Below, piece by piece: positions 1 through 8,691 of a DNA stretch of 64,000 bases. Each line of letters starts with the position of its first letter. Position 1 is the first letter of the stretch. The stretch comes from Nitrospirales bacterium (GTDB lineage: Bacteria; Nitrospirota; Nitrospiria; Nitrospirales; UBA8639), in assembly GCA_029261295.1 (NCBI GenBank), contig JAJDBP010000003.1, positions 1 through 64,000 on the forward strand, in the 5' to 3' direction. A program made the translations under genes and the position numbers. The notes under the pieces were generated by a model, which saw only the letters and a list, made by a program, of their open reading frames with translations, was not told the origin of the DNA and did not search any database.

Positions 1-74
1 TACTCATAATGGTCGCTCCCCTCGTTGGTCTGTGGTCTAACTAATTAAGCAAATTATACAATACAAAGATATAG

Positions 75-109
75 ATTGAGGGAAAGAAGTCTGGCTTCTT
101 CCCCTCAAT
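75..109 (-). terminator. Probable terminator of metK
   Basis: An inverted repeat with 15-base arms (75-89 and 95-109) and one mismatch surrounds a 5-base loop just downstream of the metK stop codon. Read on the minus strand it is followed by a T-rich but interrupted stretch, so it is a good hairpin with an imperfect U-tract. No gene is visible between it and the window edge. Confidence 0.55.
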
Positions 110-134
110 TCAGCTGAAACGCTATTTTATAAAA

Positions 135-1286
135 TTATAACCCAGCTTCGCGTCGTAGCAAGGCAGCTTTGTCAGTCTTTTCCCAGCTAAACCCTGGTTC
201 GTTTCGCCCAAAATGTCCATAGGCAGCCGTTTGTTTGTAGATGGGACGGCGCAATTTGAGGTGTTCAATAATACCCTTTGGGGTTAAGGAAAAATTCTTG
301 CGCACGAGTTTTTCAATGCGTTCCACGTTGGTTTTTTCTGTTCCTTTGGTATCCACTAAGACTGAGACAGGTTCAGCCACGCCAATGGCGTAGGCCAATT
401 GCACTTCGCATTTTTCAGCCAACCGGGCGGCAATGATATTTTTGGCAATATAGCGGGCCATGTAAGAGGCTGACCGATCGACTTTGCTCGGATCTTTTCC
501 AGAAAAGGCTCCTCCACCGTGGCTGCCTACACCACCATAGGTGTCGACAATAATTTTACGGCCTGTGAGTCCTGCGTCACCCATTGGTCCTCCCACGACA
601 AATCGTCCTGTTGGATTAATGTGAAATTTGACGTTTTTAGGATTAAACAATTTCTTGGGCATGACGGGAATAATCACTTTTTCCATGATATCTTTTTCGA
701 TCTTCTTGGATGTGACTGCGTCACTATGTTGGGTAGAAACCACGATCGTATTGATTCCGATGGGCTTGCCATTTTTGTATTCAATAGTAACTTGGGCTTT
801 TCCATCTGGGCGTACCCAATTCAAAATGTTTTTCTTGCGCACTTCGGCTAATCTGCGAGTCAATTTGTGGGCGAGGACAATGGTCATTGGCATCAGTTCT
901 GCAGTTTCATTGGAAGCGTAACCAAACATGAGGCCTTGGTCTCCTGCCCCTCCGGTATCCACGCCCATCGCGATATCGCCAGACTGGTTATCAATTGAGG
1001 TCAAGACAGAGCAGGTACGATGATCAAACCCCCAGGTTGCATCTGAATACCCTACACCTTTAATGGTTTCACGAATAATGTCAGGAATTTCGACGTAGGC
1101 TTTGGTGGAAATTTCACCGGAAACTAAGGCTAATCCAGTCGTAATCAGGGTTTCGCACGCTACGCGACAGTTCTTGTCCTTAGCCATAATGGCGTCCAAA
1201 ACGCCGTCAGAAATTTGGTCAGCAATTTTATCTGGATGTCCTTCTGTGACTGATTCTGAAGTAAACAGATAACTGGATTGTCTCAT
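135..1286 (-). CDS. metK: S-adenosylmethionine synthetase
   Basis: Makes S-adenosylmethionine from methionine and ATP in the cytoplasm, the methyl and radical donor used by the many SAM enzymes in this window. The 383-residue length is normal. The N-terminus has the family signature [17 protein letters not shown], followed by the [12 protein letters not shown] motif near residue 115 and the glycine-rich phosphate loop [17 protein letters not shown] near residue 255. The start is supported by an AGGGGG ribosome-binding site about 5 bases upstream. A hairpin follows the stop. The gene that usually follows metK (ahcY) would lie outside the window, if present. Identification is secure. Confidence 0.98.
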   Translation of the reverse strand: MRQSSYLFTSESVTEGHPDKIADQISDGVLDAIMAKDKNCRVACETLITTGLALVSGEISTKAYVEIPDIIRETIKGVGYSDATWGFDHRTCSVLTSIDNQSGDIAMGVDTGGAGDQGLMFGYASNETAELMPMTIVLAHKLTRRLAEVRKKNILNWVRPDGKAQVTIEYKNGKPIGINTIVVSTQHSDAVTSKKIEKDIMEKVIIPVMPKKLFNPKNVKFHINPTGRFVVGGPMGDAGLTGRKIIVDTYGGVGSHGGGAFSGKDPSKVDRSASYMARYIAKNIIAARLAEKCEVQLAYAIGVAEPVSVLVDTKGTEKTNVERIEKLVRKNFSLTPKGIIEHLKLRRPIYKQTAAYGHFGRNEPGFSWEKTDKAALLRREAGL

Positions 1287-1896
1287 TAAATCCCCCTAAA
1301 CAATTTTGTCGAGCCTCTTGCTCCTCCCGGACCAGGACCCTAAGTTGATAATGCAAAAACCAAAACCCTTACTATACGTCAAAACTTGGATCTATGCAAA
1401 ATCAGTAAAAATTACCGGTATAACGAGAATGATCTGGAGCGTAGATAGCGGTACGTAGTATTTTCGGCCAAAAGTAGGAAGGAGTTTAGAGCCTATATGT
1501 GCACTTTTAAGTGCTAATGGGGGATCTTAGGGTAAATTAATCAAGTTTCAAGTTTGGGCCTTTAAGAGTATATGATTTTCCCTCATCTAGACCTCTTCGA
1601 TTGTTTAATATGAATTACCTAATTTAAATTTAATGAATATACTTAGGTATCAAAGATGTGGTTCTTGAGTATGGACTCGAAATTCTAAGACAAAAACACT
1701 TGAAAAATAGGTAGTTTTCTCTTTTAACTTCAGTGCACACTCTAAGGGGTTTGGCTTGCATAACAGAAATTCAGGGTGGTAAGATCCGCTGTTATTTTGC
1801 GGATAAATATTAGGCATATCTGCGATTTCCCTGAAGAGAAAAGCAAGCGGCGTACAGTCGCTTTTTTCATGGAAATTCCAGTAAGGAGGCTCGTGA
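1287..1896. other. 610-bp divergent intergenic region
   Basis: AT-rich region between the divergent metK and stress-protein operons, with no convincing gene. Close to the plus-strand gene it holds a short inverted repeat, ATCCGC/GCGGAT at 1784-1789 and 1799-1804. It also holds a 5-bp hairpin (1845-1849 with 1859-1863) followed by a run of T to 1867, about 30 bases before the start codon. That hairpin could act as a weak attenuator, but the stem is short. Confidence 0.4.
1371..1399 (-). promoter_or_regulatory. Possible sigma-70 promoter for metK
   Basis: On the minus strand a TTGCAT -35-like box (1394-1399) is separated by exactly 17 bases from a TATAGT -10-like box (1371-1376), about 85 bases upstream of the metK start. 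The -10 box matches consensus at 5 of 6 positions, the -35 at 3 of 6. I saw no recognisable SAM or SAH riboswitch in the leader. Confidence 0.4.
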
Positions 1897-3993
1897 ATGT
1901 ATAAAACTATATATGTCCCAGTTGATAATTCTGACCATTCCAATATGGCCGTTGAATTGGGGGTTCAATTTGCAAAAGTGTTCGGGTCAAAAATGGTTGG
2001 GAGCCATGTGTATGCTGCCAAGATGCACGATAAGCGGTTTAAGCAAATGGAAGCTGGTCTCCCTGAGGAATATCATGATGAAAAGGAATTAGATCGACAG
2101 CGGCAAATCCATGATTCTCTTATTACACGGGGCCTCCAGATTATTACCGATTCGTATTTAGATTATGTTGGCGAGAAGTGTGATGAAGCCAATATCCCTC
2201 TAGAGCGGCGTTCCTTGGAGGGGCGTAATTGGAAAGCTATTGCGGAAGATATCACTAAAAATGGTTATGACCTCACCATTATGGGGGCTTTGGGCGTAGG
2301 AGCCGTCAAGGACTCGCTCATTGGGAGCAATACTGAACGTGTCATACGACGGGTGCGAAATTCAGACATGTTTATTGTCAAAGATACAAAACCCATGAGT
2401 GATGGCAAAATTGTAGTGGCGGTAGATGGTAGTCATTATTCTTTTGGAGGTTTAAAAACCGCTCTGGCTCTTGGCAAGGCTTTGAATAAGCCTGTGGAAG
2501 CAATTTCCGCTTTTGATCCGTATTTTCACTATGCTGCCTTCCACAGTATTTCCGGTGTGCTAAACGAAGAGGCCGGTAAAGTCTTCCGATTTAAAGAACA
2601 AGAAAAATTGCATGAAGAAGTGATTGATAGTGGATTAGCCAAAATCTATCAATCTCACTTAGATGTCTCTCGGGATGTTGCTCAGGATGAAGGCGCTGAT
2701 ATTAAAACAACTTTATTGGATGGCAAGGCCTTTGAGAAGGTTATCCAATACGTTCGGAAGGAGCAGCCATGGCTCCTTATTGTCGGACGCATTGGAGTTC
2801 ATAGTGATGAGGATATGGATATTGGGAGTAATGCTGAGAATCTCTTGCGTTCGGCTCCTTGCAATGTCTTGATTTCCAATAGAAAGTTTGTGCCCCCTAT
2901 TGATACACAGGCGGAATACACCATTGCCTGGACTGAAGAGTCACTACGACGAATGGAAAAAATTCCCGTTTTTGCCAGAGGTGTAGCGAAAACAGCCATT
3001 CATCGATATGCCATTGAAAAAGGTCATACGATCATCAGTAATTCAGTTATTGATGAGGCAGTAGGAGATATTCTCCCGGCTGGTGCCATGGATGCCATGA
3101 AAAATCTTGGAGGAACTTTGGATGCTGCCGGTGTTGATCGGAACACCATGCAAGCTGACAATCAAGTAGCTCAAGACTTAATGGGATCGACAATGAGTGG
3201 CATGATGTCACAGGTTGTAGAAGAGAAACCAACTGCCGCTGCCCCATTGAGTGCCGGGAATCAAAATTATCTAGATCGGATGTCCCGAGATTATTATGTG
3301 TGTGGGGGCTGCGGCTATATTGGAAAAGGGGCGCATCCGGTTATGTGTCCTGTTTGTAGTCTTGATGGGGCGCAATTTAAACAAGTGGATAAATCTATTT
3401 TCGATGCAGCAGCCAAAGCGGAAGGTGGTCTCGAAACCGACGTGGCTTATGACGATATTCCCATGCAATGGACGAAAGATGCACGAGAAGCTATTCGTGC
3501 GGTTCCTGCAGGATTTCAGCGTCGGCGTGCAAAAGCAAAAATTGAAAAGACCGCGAGAAAGCTAGGAATAACAACGATTAGTTTGGAGTATGCGGCCCCG
3601 ATGATTCAAGAGGCGGCGGCCGAAGACTATACCCCAATCTTTGCTAATAAAACTGCTGGGGAGGCCTCAACTATGGGTTCTGATTCGAAGAATGATCAAG
3701 CGCCTGAGGCCAAAGAATCTGATCCGTATACCTGGGAACCTGATGCCCTCCAACGACTTGAACGGGCTCCGGCTGGGTTTATGCGAGATTGCACTAAAGC
3801 GTTAATCATTAAGCATGCGGACAAAATGGGCATCACGACTATCAGCCTTGATGTGGCAAACGAAGGTATTGAGCAAGCGAAGGAAACCATGGAAGAAGCC
3901 ATGAAGACCGGTAATGTCAAAGATATTGTCGCAAAATTGACCGGGACAGGGGCTCCCTCCGAAGCCCAATCCGGAGCTGGCAATAATGGGTAA
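1897..3993 (+). CDS. Tandem universal stress protein fused to zinc ribbon and three PCP_red domains
   Basis: A 698-residue multidomain protein. Residues 1 to about 310 hold two UspA-type nucleotide-binding domains (MYKTIYVPVDNSDHS start, then GKIVVAVDGSHYS near 167). A PCP_red-like segment (domain of the C-terminus of protochlorophyllide reductase BchB) follows at about 339-393, with the pattern W-x(3)-S-x(2)-R-x-E-x-IPVFARG. A rubredoxin-like zinc ribbon follows with CGGC at 469-472 and CPVC in the 480s. Two further PCP_red-like segments lie at about 523-575 and 610-660 (VPAGFQRRRAK, APAGFMRDC). An AAGGAGG site 7 bases upstream fixes the start. The 3' end overlaps the next gene by 8 bases, so the two are probably translated together. 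The USP and zinc-ribbon folds are clear. The PCP_red calls rest on motif similarity. A tetrapyrrole or redox-related role is inference, and the substrate is unknown. Confidence 0.85.
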   Translation: MYKTIYVPVDNSDHSNMAVELGVQFAKVFGSKMVGSHVYAAKMHDKRFKQMEAGLPEEYHDEKELDRQRQIHDSLITRGLQIITDSYLDYVGEKCDEANIPLERRSLEGRNWKAIAEDITKNGYDLTIMGALGVGAVKDSLIGSNTERVIRRVRNSDMFIVKDTKPMSDGKIVVAVDGSHYSFGGLKTALALGKALNKPVEAISAFDPYFHYAAFHSISGVLNEEAGKVFRFKEQEKLHEEVIDSGLAKIYQSHLDVSRDVAQDEGADIKTTLLDGKAFEKVIQYVRKEQPWLLIVGRIGVHSDEDMDIGSNAENLLRSAPCNVLISNRKFVPPIDTQAEYTIAWTEESLRRMEKIPVFARGVAKTAIHRYAIEKGHTIISNSVIDEAVGDILPAGAMDAMKNLGGTLDAAGVDRNTMQADNQVAQDLMGSTMSGMMSQVVEEKPTAAAPLSAGNQNYLDRMSRDYYVCGGCGYIGKGAHPVMCPVCSLDGAQFKQVDKSIFDAAAKAEGGLETDVAYDDIPMQWTKDAREAIRAVPAGFQRRRAKAKIEKTARKLGITTISLEYAAPMIQEAAAEDYTPIFANKTAGEASTMGSDSKNDQAPEAKESDPYTWEPDALQRLERAPAGFMRDCTKALIIKHADKMGITTISLDVANEGIEQAKETMEEAMKTGNVKDIVAKLTGTGAPSEAQSGAGNNG

Positions 3994-5374
3994 ATCGCTT
4001 CCGGTTCTCAATTCAGTCTTCAATAGTCTGGCTTCAATAGGTTCGAGTGCCGTCTCTAAGTTTGAATCGTTGCGACCAGGTCCTGGGCTTGATGCACCAG
4101 GTGATGGTCGAACTGTTGATGATTTCAAGCCGTACCTAGTCGCCCTAAATCTCACCAGCCGCTGTAACCTTAAATGTGATCATTGCTATTTGGATGCAAC
4201 GACGAAAATGGGTGGTGGGCATGATGAACTTACCACCGAAGAATGCTTTCGCCTCATCGACCAAATTGCCGAAGTGAATCGGGGAAGTTTGTTAGTGATT
4301 ACGGGTGGAGAACCCTTAGTGCGTCCCGACATTTTGGATATTGCTCGTCATGCTGTGAAACAGCAATTTATGGTGGTCTTTGGCACCAATGGTATGTTGA
4401 TTGACGATGCTATGGCGCAAGAGATGGTCAAGATCGGTGTCATGGGAGTTGGTATCAGCATCGACTCGCTCGATCCAGCCAAACACAATACATTTCGTGG
4501 ATTGCCGAACGCCTGGGAAGGTGCTTTGGCAGGCATCGAAGCCTGTAAGCGTAATGGGCTCCAATTCCAAGTGCATTTCAGCGCACAGCCCATGAACTAT
4601 AAAGAATTACCGGCTGTCATCGATTGGTCCCATGACCTTGGAGCCAAGGTGTTAAATGTCTTTTTCATGGTCTGTACGGGACGTGGAGAAGAACTCACAG
4701 ACATTACCCCTTCGCAATACGAAGAAGTGTTAAGCCATTTAATTGAATCCCAAGATAAATACCAAGATATGTTAGTTCGAGCTCGATGTGCGCCGCATTT
4801 TAAGCGCCTAGCTTATGAAAAAGACCCGAATTCCCCCATCACCAAAGCCCAAGGCTATATGGGTGGTGGATGTCTTGCCGGAACGAACTACGCGCGGGTA
4901 ACCCCAAATGGCGATCTGACGCCCTGTCCTTACATGCCATTATCAGCGGGAAATATCAAAGATACTAGTTTTGTGGATTTGTGGGAGAAGTCAGATATAT
5001 TTGATTCCTTTCGGTATCCGCATCTGAAGGGCAAATGTGGTGATTGTGAGTACAGTGAGATTTGTGGCGGTTGCAGAGCACGTCCATATGTGGATCATGG
5101 GGATTGGATGGATGAGGATGAATGGTGCCTCTATACCCCGAAGGGTGGTGAAAAAATCCAGGTTGCTTTTAATGTCCCAGAAGCTTCTACAGTAGAATGG
5201 GATGAGGCTTCAGAAGAACGGTTAAGTCGTATTCCGTATTTCCTCAGGGCCATGGTCAAAAAGGGTGTAGAGCGTCATGCTACGGAAGAGGGCATCCCAG
5301 TCGTTACCATTGAATTAATGGAAGAACTCCGTAAGCGTCGATTTGGCAACGAAAAGCCAGTCTTTAAGTTCTAA
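3986..5374 (+). CDS. Radical SAM/SPASM protein with C-terminal PCP_red domain
   Basis: A 462-residue enzyme. The radical SAM cluster motif CNLKCDHC sits at residues 60-67, followed by the GGEPL SAM-contact motif. A SPASM-type auxiliary-cluster region has Cys in GGGC, PCPYM and a KCGDCEYSEICGGC block. This layout resembles the haem-pathway enzymes NirJ, AhbC and AhbD, but the reaction cannot be fixed from sequence alone. The last 60 residues carry a PCP_red-like domain (VEWDEASEERLSRIPYFLR), the same domain found three times in the upstream partner. It overlaps that gene by 8 bases, and its TAA stop shares one base with the next ATG (TAATG). These overlaps argue for a tightly coupled three-gene unit, perhaps in tetrapyrrole or haem maturation (inference). 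Confidence 0.85.
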   Translation: MGKSLPVLNSVFNSLASIGSSAVSKFESLRPGPGLDAPGDGRTVDDFKPYLVALNLTSRCNLKCDHCYLDATTKMGGGHDELTTEECFRLIDQIAEVNRGSLLVITGGEPLVRPDILDIARHAVKQQFMVVFGTNGMLIDDAMAQEMVKIGVMGVGISIDSLDPAKHNTFRGLPNAWEGALAGIEACKRNGLQFQVHFSAQPMNYKELPAVIDWSHDLGAKVLNVFFMVCTGRGEELTDITPSQYEEVLSHLIESQDKYQDMLVRARCAPHFKRLAYEKDPNSPITKAQGYMGGGCLAGTNYARVTPNGDLTPCPYMPLSAGNIKDTSFVDLWEKSDIFDSFRYPHLKGKCGDCEYSEICGGCRARPYVDHGDWMDEDEWCLYTPKGGEKIQVAFNVPEASTVEWDEASEERLSRIPYFLRAMVKKGVERHATEEGIPVVTIELMEELRKRRFGNEKPVFKF

Positions 5375-5901
5375 TGGAATCCCTTCTAGGGGTTATCACC
5401 GACCTCAATCAACTTATTCCTATTTTAGTCCATTGGCTGCACTTGCTGTCCGCAGTTGTGTGGATCGGTGGTCTTGCCTTTCTGGTCATGGCTGTCACTC
5501 CTTGCCTAAAAACCACTGTGCCAAAAGAATTGATCAAACCCATTTCAGACACCTTTTACAAGCAATATAAACGTGTGGTGGGAATACTCTTGGTTGTCAT
5601 TCTCTTTACCGGAGGTCTGAATCTCCATTATGTGAGTGAAGGAATGTTCATGGCGACAGGAGAAGGCGTGGCCCACCATGCCAAATATCTTACGGTCTTT
5701 TTTATAAAACTATTCCTGGTTCTTGGAATCCTGACTATTTTTCTTTACACAATCATTTTTAAAAATGATCCAACGGGCCATGAAGACCAAGAAGAGTTAG
5801 AAGAAATGGCTGTAGAACCTGTTCCATTTCAGCGAGTAGCCCTATGGATGGGTGTTTTTATTATTTTATGTGCAGCAGCGATGAAACATCTTCATACCTA
5901 A
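5374..5901 (+). CDS. CopD-like four-helix membrane protein
   Basis: A 175-residue integral membrane protein with four predicted helices (about residues 17-42, 62-82, 105-130 and 150-170). The first helix, HWLHLLSAVVWIGGLAFLV, matches CopD/DUF4149-type proteins, whose conserved histidines suggest haem or metal handling. HemJ, the protoporphyrinogen oxidase, has a similar start and is an alternative I cannot exclude. The start codon overlaps the stop of the radical SAM gene by one base, so expression depends on that operon. The cytoplasmic tail before the last helix is acidic (EDQEELEEM). The membrane character is certain. The function is inferred from context. Confidence 0.7.
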   Translation: MESLLGVITDLNQLIPILVHWLHLLSAVVWIGGLAFLVMAVTPCLKTTVPKELIKPISDTFYKQYKRVVGILLVVILFTGGLNLHYVSEGMFMATGEGVAHHAKYLTVFFIKLFLVLGILTIFLYTIIFKNDPTGHEDQEELEEMAVEPVPFQRVALWMGVFIILCAAAMKHLHT

Positions 5902-6018
5902 ATAGAGGATATTCGGTTCAGCTCCGGCCAGAAAAGTGTTTTCCCCTCTTTCTTCCCTCAAACCCAATTTGAATAGATCGTATCTTTCATGACGGAATCA
6001 TGTAGAAAGGAAGAAGGC

Positions 6019-6936
6019 ATGTTTTTTTTGACACGACAAAACCAAAAAATAGCAATTGAGAATAAAGGTGGAAGTTTTTTAAAACGTGCAAGGTTTGTCA
6101 TGGCCCTCCTGAGTATGATCGTGTTTCTCAATGGAAGTTGGGAAACATGGGCTAATACTCCGGTGAACATGGAAGATCCCGAGACCGTTATTCGGAAGAT
6201 TGTCAAAGCTAATGCCGAAATGGATTTGAAGACACTTGAAATGCATATGGCTGCGGATGAGGATACGGTGGGCTATACCATTGGCGGTCGTAAATACATC
6301 GGATGGAAAGATGTTAAAAAATCCTTTGAGGAAGAGTTCACCATGTTGAGCGGGTTAACCATTGATATTCTCAATCTCAAAGTTTGGCAAGAAGGTGAAG
6401 TGGCTTGGTTTGCCATGGAAATCGATTACAACCGCCAAGTACAAACGGCAGATGGCCCAGTCAAAAAAACCTGGCCCTTGCGCGATACGGGTGTCTTGAA
6501 TCGTCGGGATGGAAAGTGGATGCTCGTGAATTGGCACGAATCCATGCGGGAACCTATCAAGCCATTGGCTGTTGAGCGAGAAGCCTCGTCCACCCAAGCT
6601 GTCTCCAAAGCCAATTTGGTGGAGGTTAACCTGGCTGGAGTATGGGAAATTCAGGAAGAAGACAAAGCGTATCAAGCGACTCTAGATGTCAAAGGCAATG
6701 GTTCCTACAATTGGCAGGAAGGGCGGTTTCAGACGGAAAAAGTAGAAGACCGTTATTGGTCGGGAACGTGGCATCAAAAAGGCAATGATCGGGAAGGTGG
6801 GTTTGAGGTGCTCTTGTCCGAAGATGGAAAGACCGCCGAAGGAATCTGGTGGTATACTCGAGTTGGGGGGTACTCCGAAAATATTCCCCCACGTCAAGAA
6901 GGCGGCACCTACAAGATTAAACGTCTATCTCCTTAA
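6019..6936 (+). CDS. Secreted SnoaL/NTF2-like domain protein
   Basis: About 305 residues. The ATG at 6019 is preferred over one 30 bases upstream because it follows an AAGGAAGAAGG site. Residues about 20-45 form a signal peptide (hydrophobic MALLSMIVFLNGS, cleavage near WANT). Residues 50-180 look like a SnoaL/DUF4440 nuclear-transport-factor-2 fold: VIRKIVKANAEMD, then YIGWKDVKKSFEEEF, and a W-F-A-M-E-I-D-Y strand. The C-terminal 100 residues (GVWEIQEEDKAY to the end) are beta-rich and lipocalin-like. NTF2-like domains often serve as binding modules or small-molecule isomerases, and no catalytic residue is evident here. It is a single gene with gaps on both sides. The precise role is unknown. 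Confidence 0.65.
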   Translation: MFFLTRQNQKIAIENKGGSFLKRARFVMALLSMIVFLNGSWETWANTPVNMEDPETVIRKIVKANAEMDLKTLEMHMAADEDTVGYTIGGRKYIGWKDVKKSFEEEFTMLSGLTIDILNLKVWQEGEVAWFAMEIDYNRQVQTADGPVKKTWPLRDTGVLNRRDGKWMLVNWHESMREPIKPLAVEREASSTQAVSKANLVEVNLAGVWEIQEEDKAYQATLDVKGNGSYNWQEGRFQTEKVEDRYWSGTWHQKGNDREGGFEVLLSEDGKTAEGIWWYTRVGGYSENIPPRQEGGTYKIKRLSP

Positions 6937-7162
6937 CTTACAGCGCAATTTCCGATTTCATTTGACTCGATAGAGGGAGATCTGGCCCTTCAGTACCCCT
7001 TTTCGCTACCCCTAGTTTTGTTCTTACAAGAAGAACTTGGGCAACATCTTTCATGAGAGTTCTACGCGGTCTATTGACGATATCCATGTAGGAACACTAT
7101 GGCTCTAATGAACCGCACAAAAAGAAGTTTGAATAGTATTTAAATAGTAAAAGTCATTTTAA

Positions 7163-8572
7163 ATGAAACGTTCTTCCCGTTTACGACCTACTGTAGAACC
7201 CCAATCCCTCCAACCGGATTTATCCGATCCGGAGGGTGGCAAAGATCTGCAACCACATAAGCCAGTGGTAGTCATAGTGGGGCGCCCTAATGTCGGAAAA
7301 TCTACTCTCTTCAATAGAATCGTCGGTCATCGAACCGCCATTGTGGATGATGTCTCGGGAGTCACACGCGATCGCAATATGGCGGAGTGCGAATATCAAA
7401 ATCGCCTCTTTACCTTGGTCGATACTGGGGGGTTAGATCTTAATGCCGAAGATGTCATTGTGTCTCAGATAAAAGAACAAACCAAAATCGCCATGGCGGA
7501 AGCGGATTTAGTCATCGCTGTCATGGATGGGCGGGTTGGCTTATCTCCATTAGATACCGAATTGGCTGAACTGTTACGCCCTATCACAACTCCCGTATTT
7601 TTGGCTGTTAACAAAATTGATACTCCAAAGTCTGAACCTCTTCTCGCAGATTTTTACCAATTGGGTGTAAAGGACATTTTTCCGATTTCTGCTGAAGGCG
7701 GCATGGGAGTAGATGAACTGCTCGAAGCACTTTTTCCCTATCTGCCTCTCGCTCCTGATGAATCAGCCAAACTGGAGATTCCTCGAATTGCCGTTGTGGG
7801 TAGACCGAATGTCGGCAAATCAACGTTGGTCAATGCCATTTTGGGTGAACAACGGCTCATCGTGAGTGATATCCCTGGGACAACCCGTGATCCTATTGAT
7901 TCGCTCCTTACTCGTAAAGGGCAAAACTATATCTTTACCGATACTGCAGGGATTCGAAGACGTGGAAGGATCGATCGCGGCATAGAAGGCTATAGTGTTG
8001 TGCGCGCAATGCGTGCCTTGGGTCGCTCGGATGTGGCAGTTTTAGTGTTGGATGGTATTGAGGGTGTCACAGAACAGGACACCAAAATTGCCGGATTAAT
8101 TAGTAAACAAGGGCGCGGGTGCGTCATCCTAGTGAATAAATGGGATGTGCGTGAAGATGATCCCGAAGCTCACCCAACCTATAATTTAGCCCTATCACGG
8201 CGCTTTCCCTTCTTTGCCCATGTTCCAGTGCTGTTTGGCGCAGCGGTTCAACAGGAAACGCTTCCTCACTTGTTTGCCAAAATAGATCAGGTGGTTGCAT
8301 TTTTCGGAAAACGAATTCAGACACGAAAACTTAATTTGTTTCTGCAGCAACTCTTAGAAAAAAATCCCCTTTCCTTACATCGCGGCAATCCAAAAAAATC
8401 CATGTTTATGACACAAGTTGCCACAAAGCCTCCTACATTTGCTTTATTTGTCAAAGGAGCAGAGAAGATTCCTACGGCCTACCTTCGGTATCTGGAAAAG
8501 TCCATACGTGCAGAATATGGATTTCAAGGAATTCCGATAAAAATATTATTGCGAGGCAGAGGAAAAAAATAA
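7163..8572 (+). CDS. der: Ribosome-assembly GTPase Der (EngA)
   Basis: A tandem-GTPase that acts in maturation of the 50S ribosomal subunit. Two complete G domains are visible. The first has GRPNVGKSTLFN, a DTGGLD G3 box and NKID. The second has GRPNVGKSTLVN, DTAGIRRRG and NKWD. A KH-like C-terminal domain follows. At 469 residues it carries roughly 30 extra N-terminal residues before the first P-loop. No good ribosome-binding site precedes 7163, and no better internal start with a site was found. Identification is secure. Only the start is uncertain. Confidence 0.95.
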   Translation: MKRSSRLRPTVEPQSLQPDLSDPEGGKDLQPHKPVVVIVGRPNVGKSTLFNRIVGHRTAIVDDVSGVTRDRNMAECEYQNRLFTLVDTGGLDLNAEDVIVSQIKEQTKIAMAEADLVIAVMDGRVGLSPLDTELAELLRPITTPVFLAVNKIDTPKSEPLLADFYQLGVKDIFPISAEGGMGVDELLEALFPYLPLAPDESAKLEIPRIAVVGRPNVGKSTLVNAILGEQRLIVSDIPGTTRDPIDSLLTRKGQNYIFTDTAGIRRRGRIDRGIEGYSVVRAMRALGRSDVAVLVLDGIEGVTEQDTKIAGLISKQGRGCVILVNKWDVREDDPEAHPTYNLALSRRFPFFAHVPVLFGAAVQQETLPHLFAKIDQVVAFFGKRIQTRKLNLFLQQLLEKNPLSLHRGNPKKSMFMTQVATKPPTFALFVKGAEKIPTAYLRYLEKSIRAEYGFQGIPIKILLRGRGKK

Positions 8573-8691
8573 GGGAAAACCCAAGGCGCTACGGAGAAAG
8601 TGTTAAAGCAACATCTCTAGGACTCGCAATGTGTTTGCTTGCATCTGTTCCTTAGGCTTCGTTGCATAGAAATGCCATCTGGGAATCATGC

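Noticed and set aside
519-851. Plus-strand open frames inside metK
   Set aside because: They lie fully antisense to a secure gene, have no ribosome-binding site and encode no recognisable protein.
1287-1400. SAM or SAH riboswitch upstream of metK
   Set aside because: I looked for conserved cores and saw only a short GGAGGAGC-like stretch without the expected helices. A covariance search would settle it.
1650-1943. 97-codon minus-strand frame upstream of the stress-protein gene
   Set aside because: It overlaps the well-supported start of that gene, has no good initiation site and its product resembles nothing.
6531-6548. TGGCAC-N5-like sigma-54 promoter match
   Set aside because: It lies inside the SnoaL-like coding region with no gene start nearby, and the -12 element is imperfect.
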